Assembly (NCBI GenBank): GCA_002404675.1
Contig: DHKE01000007.1
Location: 38,498-44,475, forward strand
DNA: 5,978 bases
Source: Porphyromonadaceae bacterium UBA4702
GTDB lineage: Bacteria; Bacteroidota; Bacteroidia; Bacteroidales; Muribaculaceae
Direction of reading: 5' to 3'
Every line of letters begins with the position of its first letter. Within the stretch, counting starts at the first letter, position 1. This document shows, one piece after another, positions 5,892-5,978 of the stretch. A model generated the notes under the pieces. It ran no database searches and was not told the origin of the DNA. It was given only the letters and a program-made list of their open reading frames with translations. Position numbers and translations under genes: made by a program.

Positions 5892-5978
5892 TTATTTTTT
5901 GAAGGGTAAACCGAATTTCTTGAGCAATGCGAATCCCTCCTCGTCAGTGTTGGCAGAAGTCACGAATGTGATGTTCAT
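5892..5978 (-). CDS. rplE: 50S ribosomal protein L5, C-terminal 28 residues only
   Basis: The minus-strand frame entering at the right edge reads [20 protein letters not shown], then KFGLPFKK and TAA. This is the typical C-terminus of L5, where Bacteroidales proteins have a G-M-[DN]-I-T strand followed by '[17 protein letters not shown]'. The ATG at 5978-5976 is therefore almost certainly an internal methionine of a gene of about 185 codons that starts outside the window, not a real start. L5 binds 5S rRNA with L18 and contacts P-site tRNA. Its position directly before rpsN (5-base gap) is the standard spc-operon order. Confidence 0.93.
   Translation of the reverse strand: MNITFVTSANTDEEGFALLKKFGLPFKK

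Noticed and set aside
5976..5978. Apparent ATG start at the right edge
   Set aside because: The following residues match the last 28 positions of L5, so this is an internal methionine of a truncated gene.

Overview
The window is a stretch of the chromosomal ribosomal-protein supercluster (the spc operon running into the alpha operon), with every gene on the minus strand. Read in the direction of transcription (high to low coordinates) the order is rplE (3' end only), rpsN, rpsH, rplF, rplR, rpsE, rpmD, rplO, secY, map, infA, rpmJ, rpsM (3' end cut off by the window). The proteins look like Bacteroidota, most likely order Bacteroidales: a 38-residue L36 with 'TPDCKIVRR', a 72-residue IF-1 ending '[11 protein letters not shown]', a 100-residue S14, and an S13 with '[17 protein letters not shown]'. 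Almost none of the genes has a Shine-Dalgarno sequence, which also fits that phylum. The moderately GC-rich codons would suit a Muribaculaceae-like gut bacterium, but that family-level placement is an inference.

Layout: 5892-5978 is the C-terminus of L5; 5584-5886 is S14. At 5407-5583 there is an unusually long 177-base non-coding gap with three hairpins. From 5406 down to 1550 the genes for S8, L6, L18, S5, L30, L15 and SecY follow with gaps of only 5-15 bases. After a 30-base gap come methionine aminopeptidase, IF-1 and L36 (1519-384). A 36-base gap carrying a Bacteroidales-type -7 promoter motif then precedes rpsM. No genes were found on the plus strand; the long plus-strand reading frames are shadows of the conserved minus-strand genes.

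Functionally the products act together in protein synthesis and its immediate aftermath. They include 30S proteins (S14, S8, S5, S13), 50S proteins (L5, L6, L18, L30, L15, L36), an initiation factor, the enzyme that removes the initiator methionine, and the translocon channel that receives nascent membrane and secreted proteins. There is no adk between secY and map, unlike in many Firmicutes.

The gene content is ordinary and I see no new gene system. What merits a second look is regulatory: the structured rpsN-rpsH spacer, a strong Shine-Dalgarno in front of rplF alone, and a candidate promoter ahead of rpsM.
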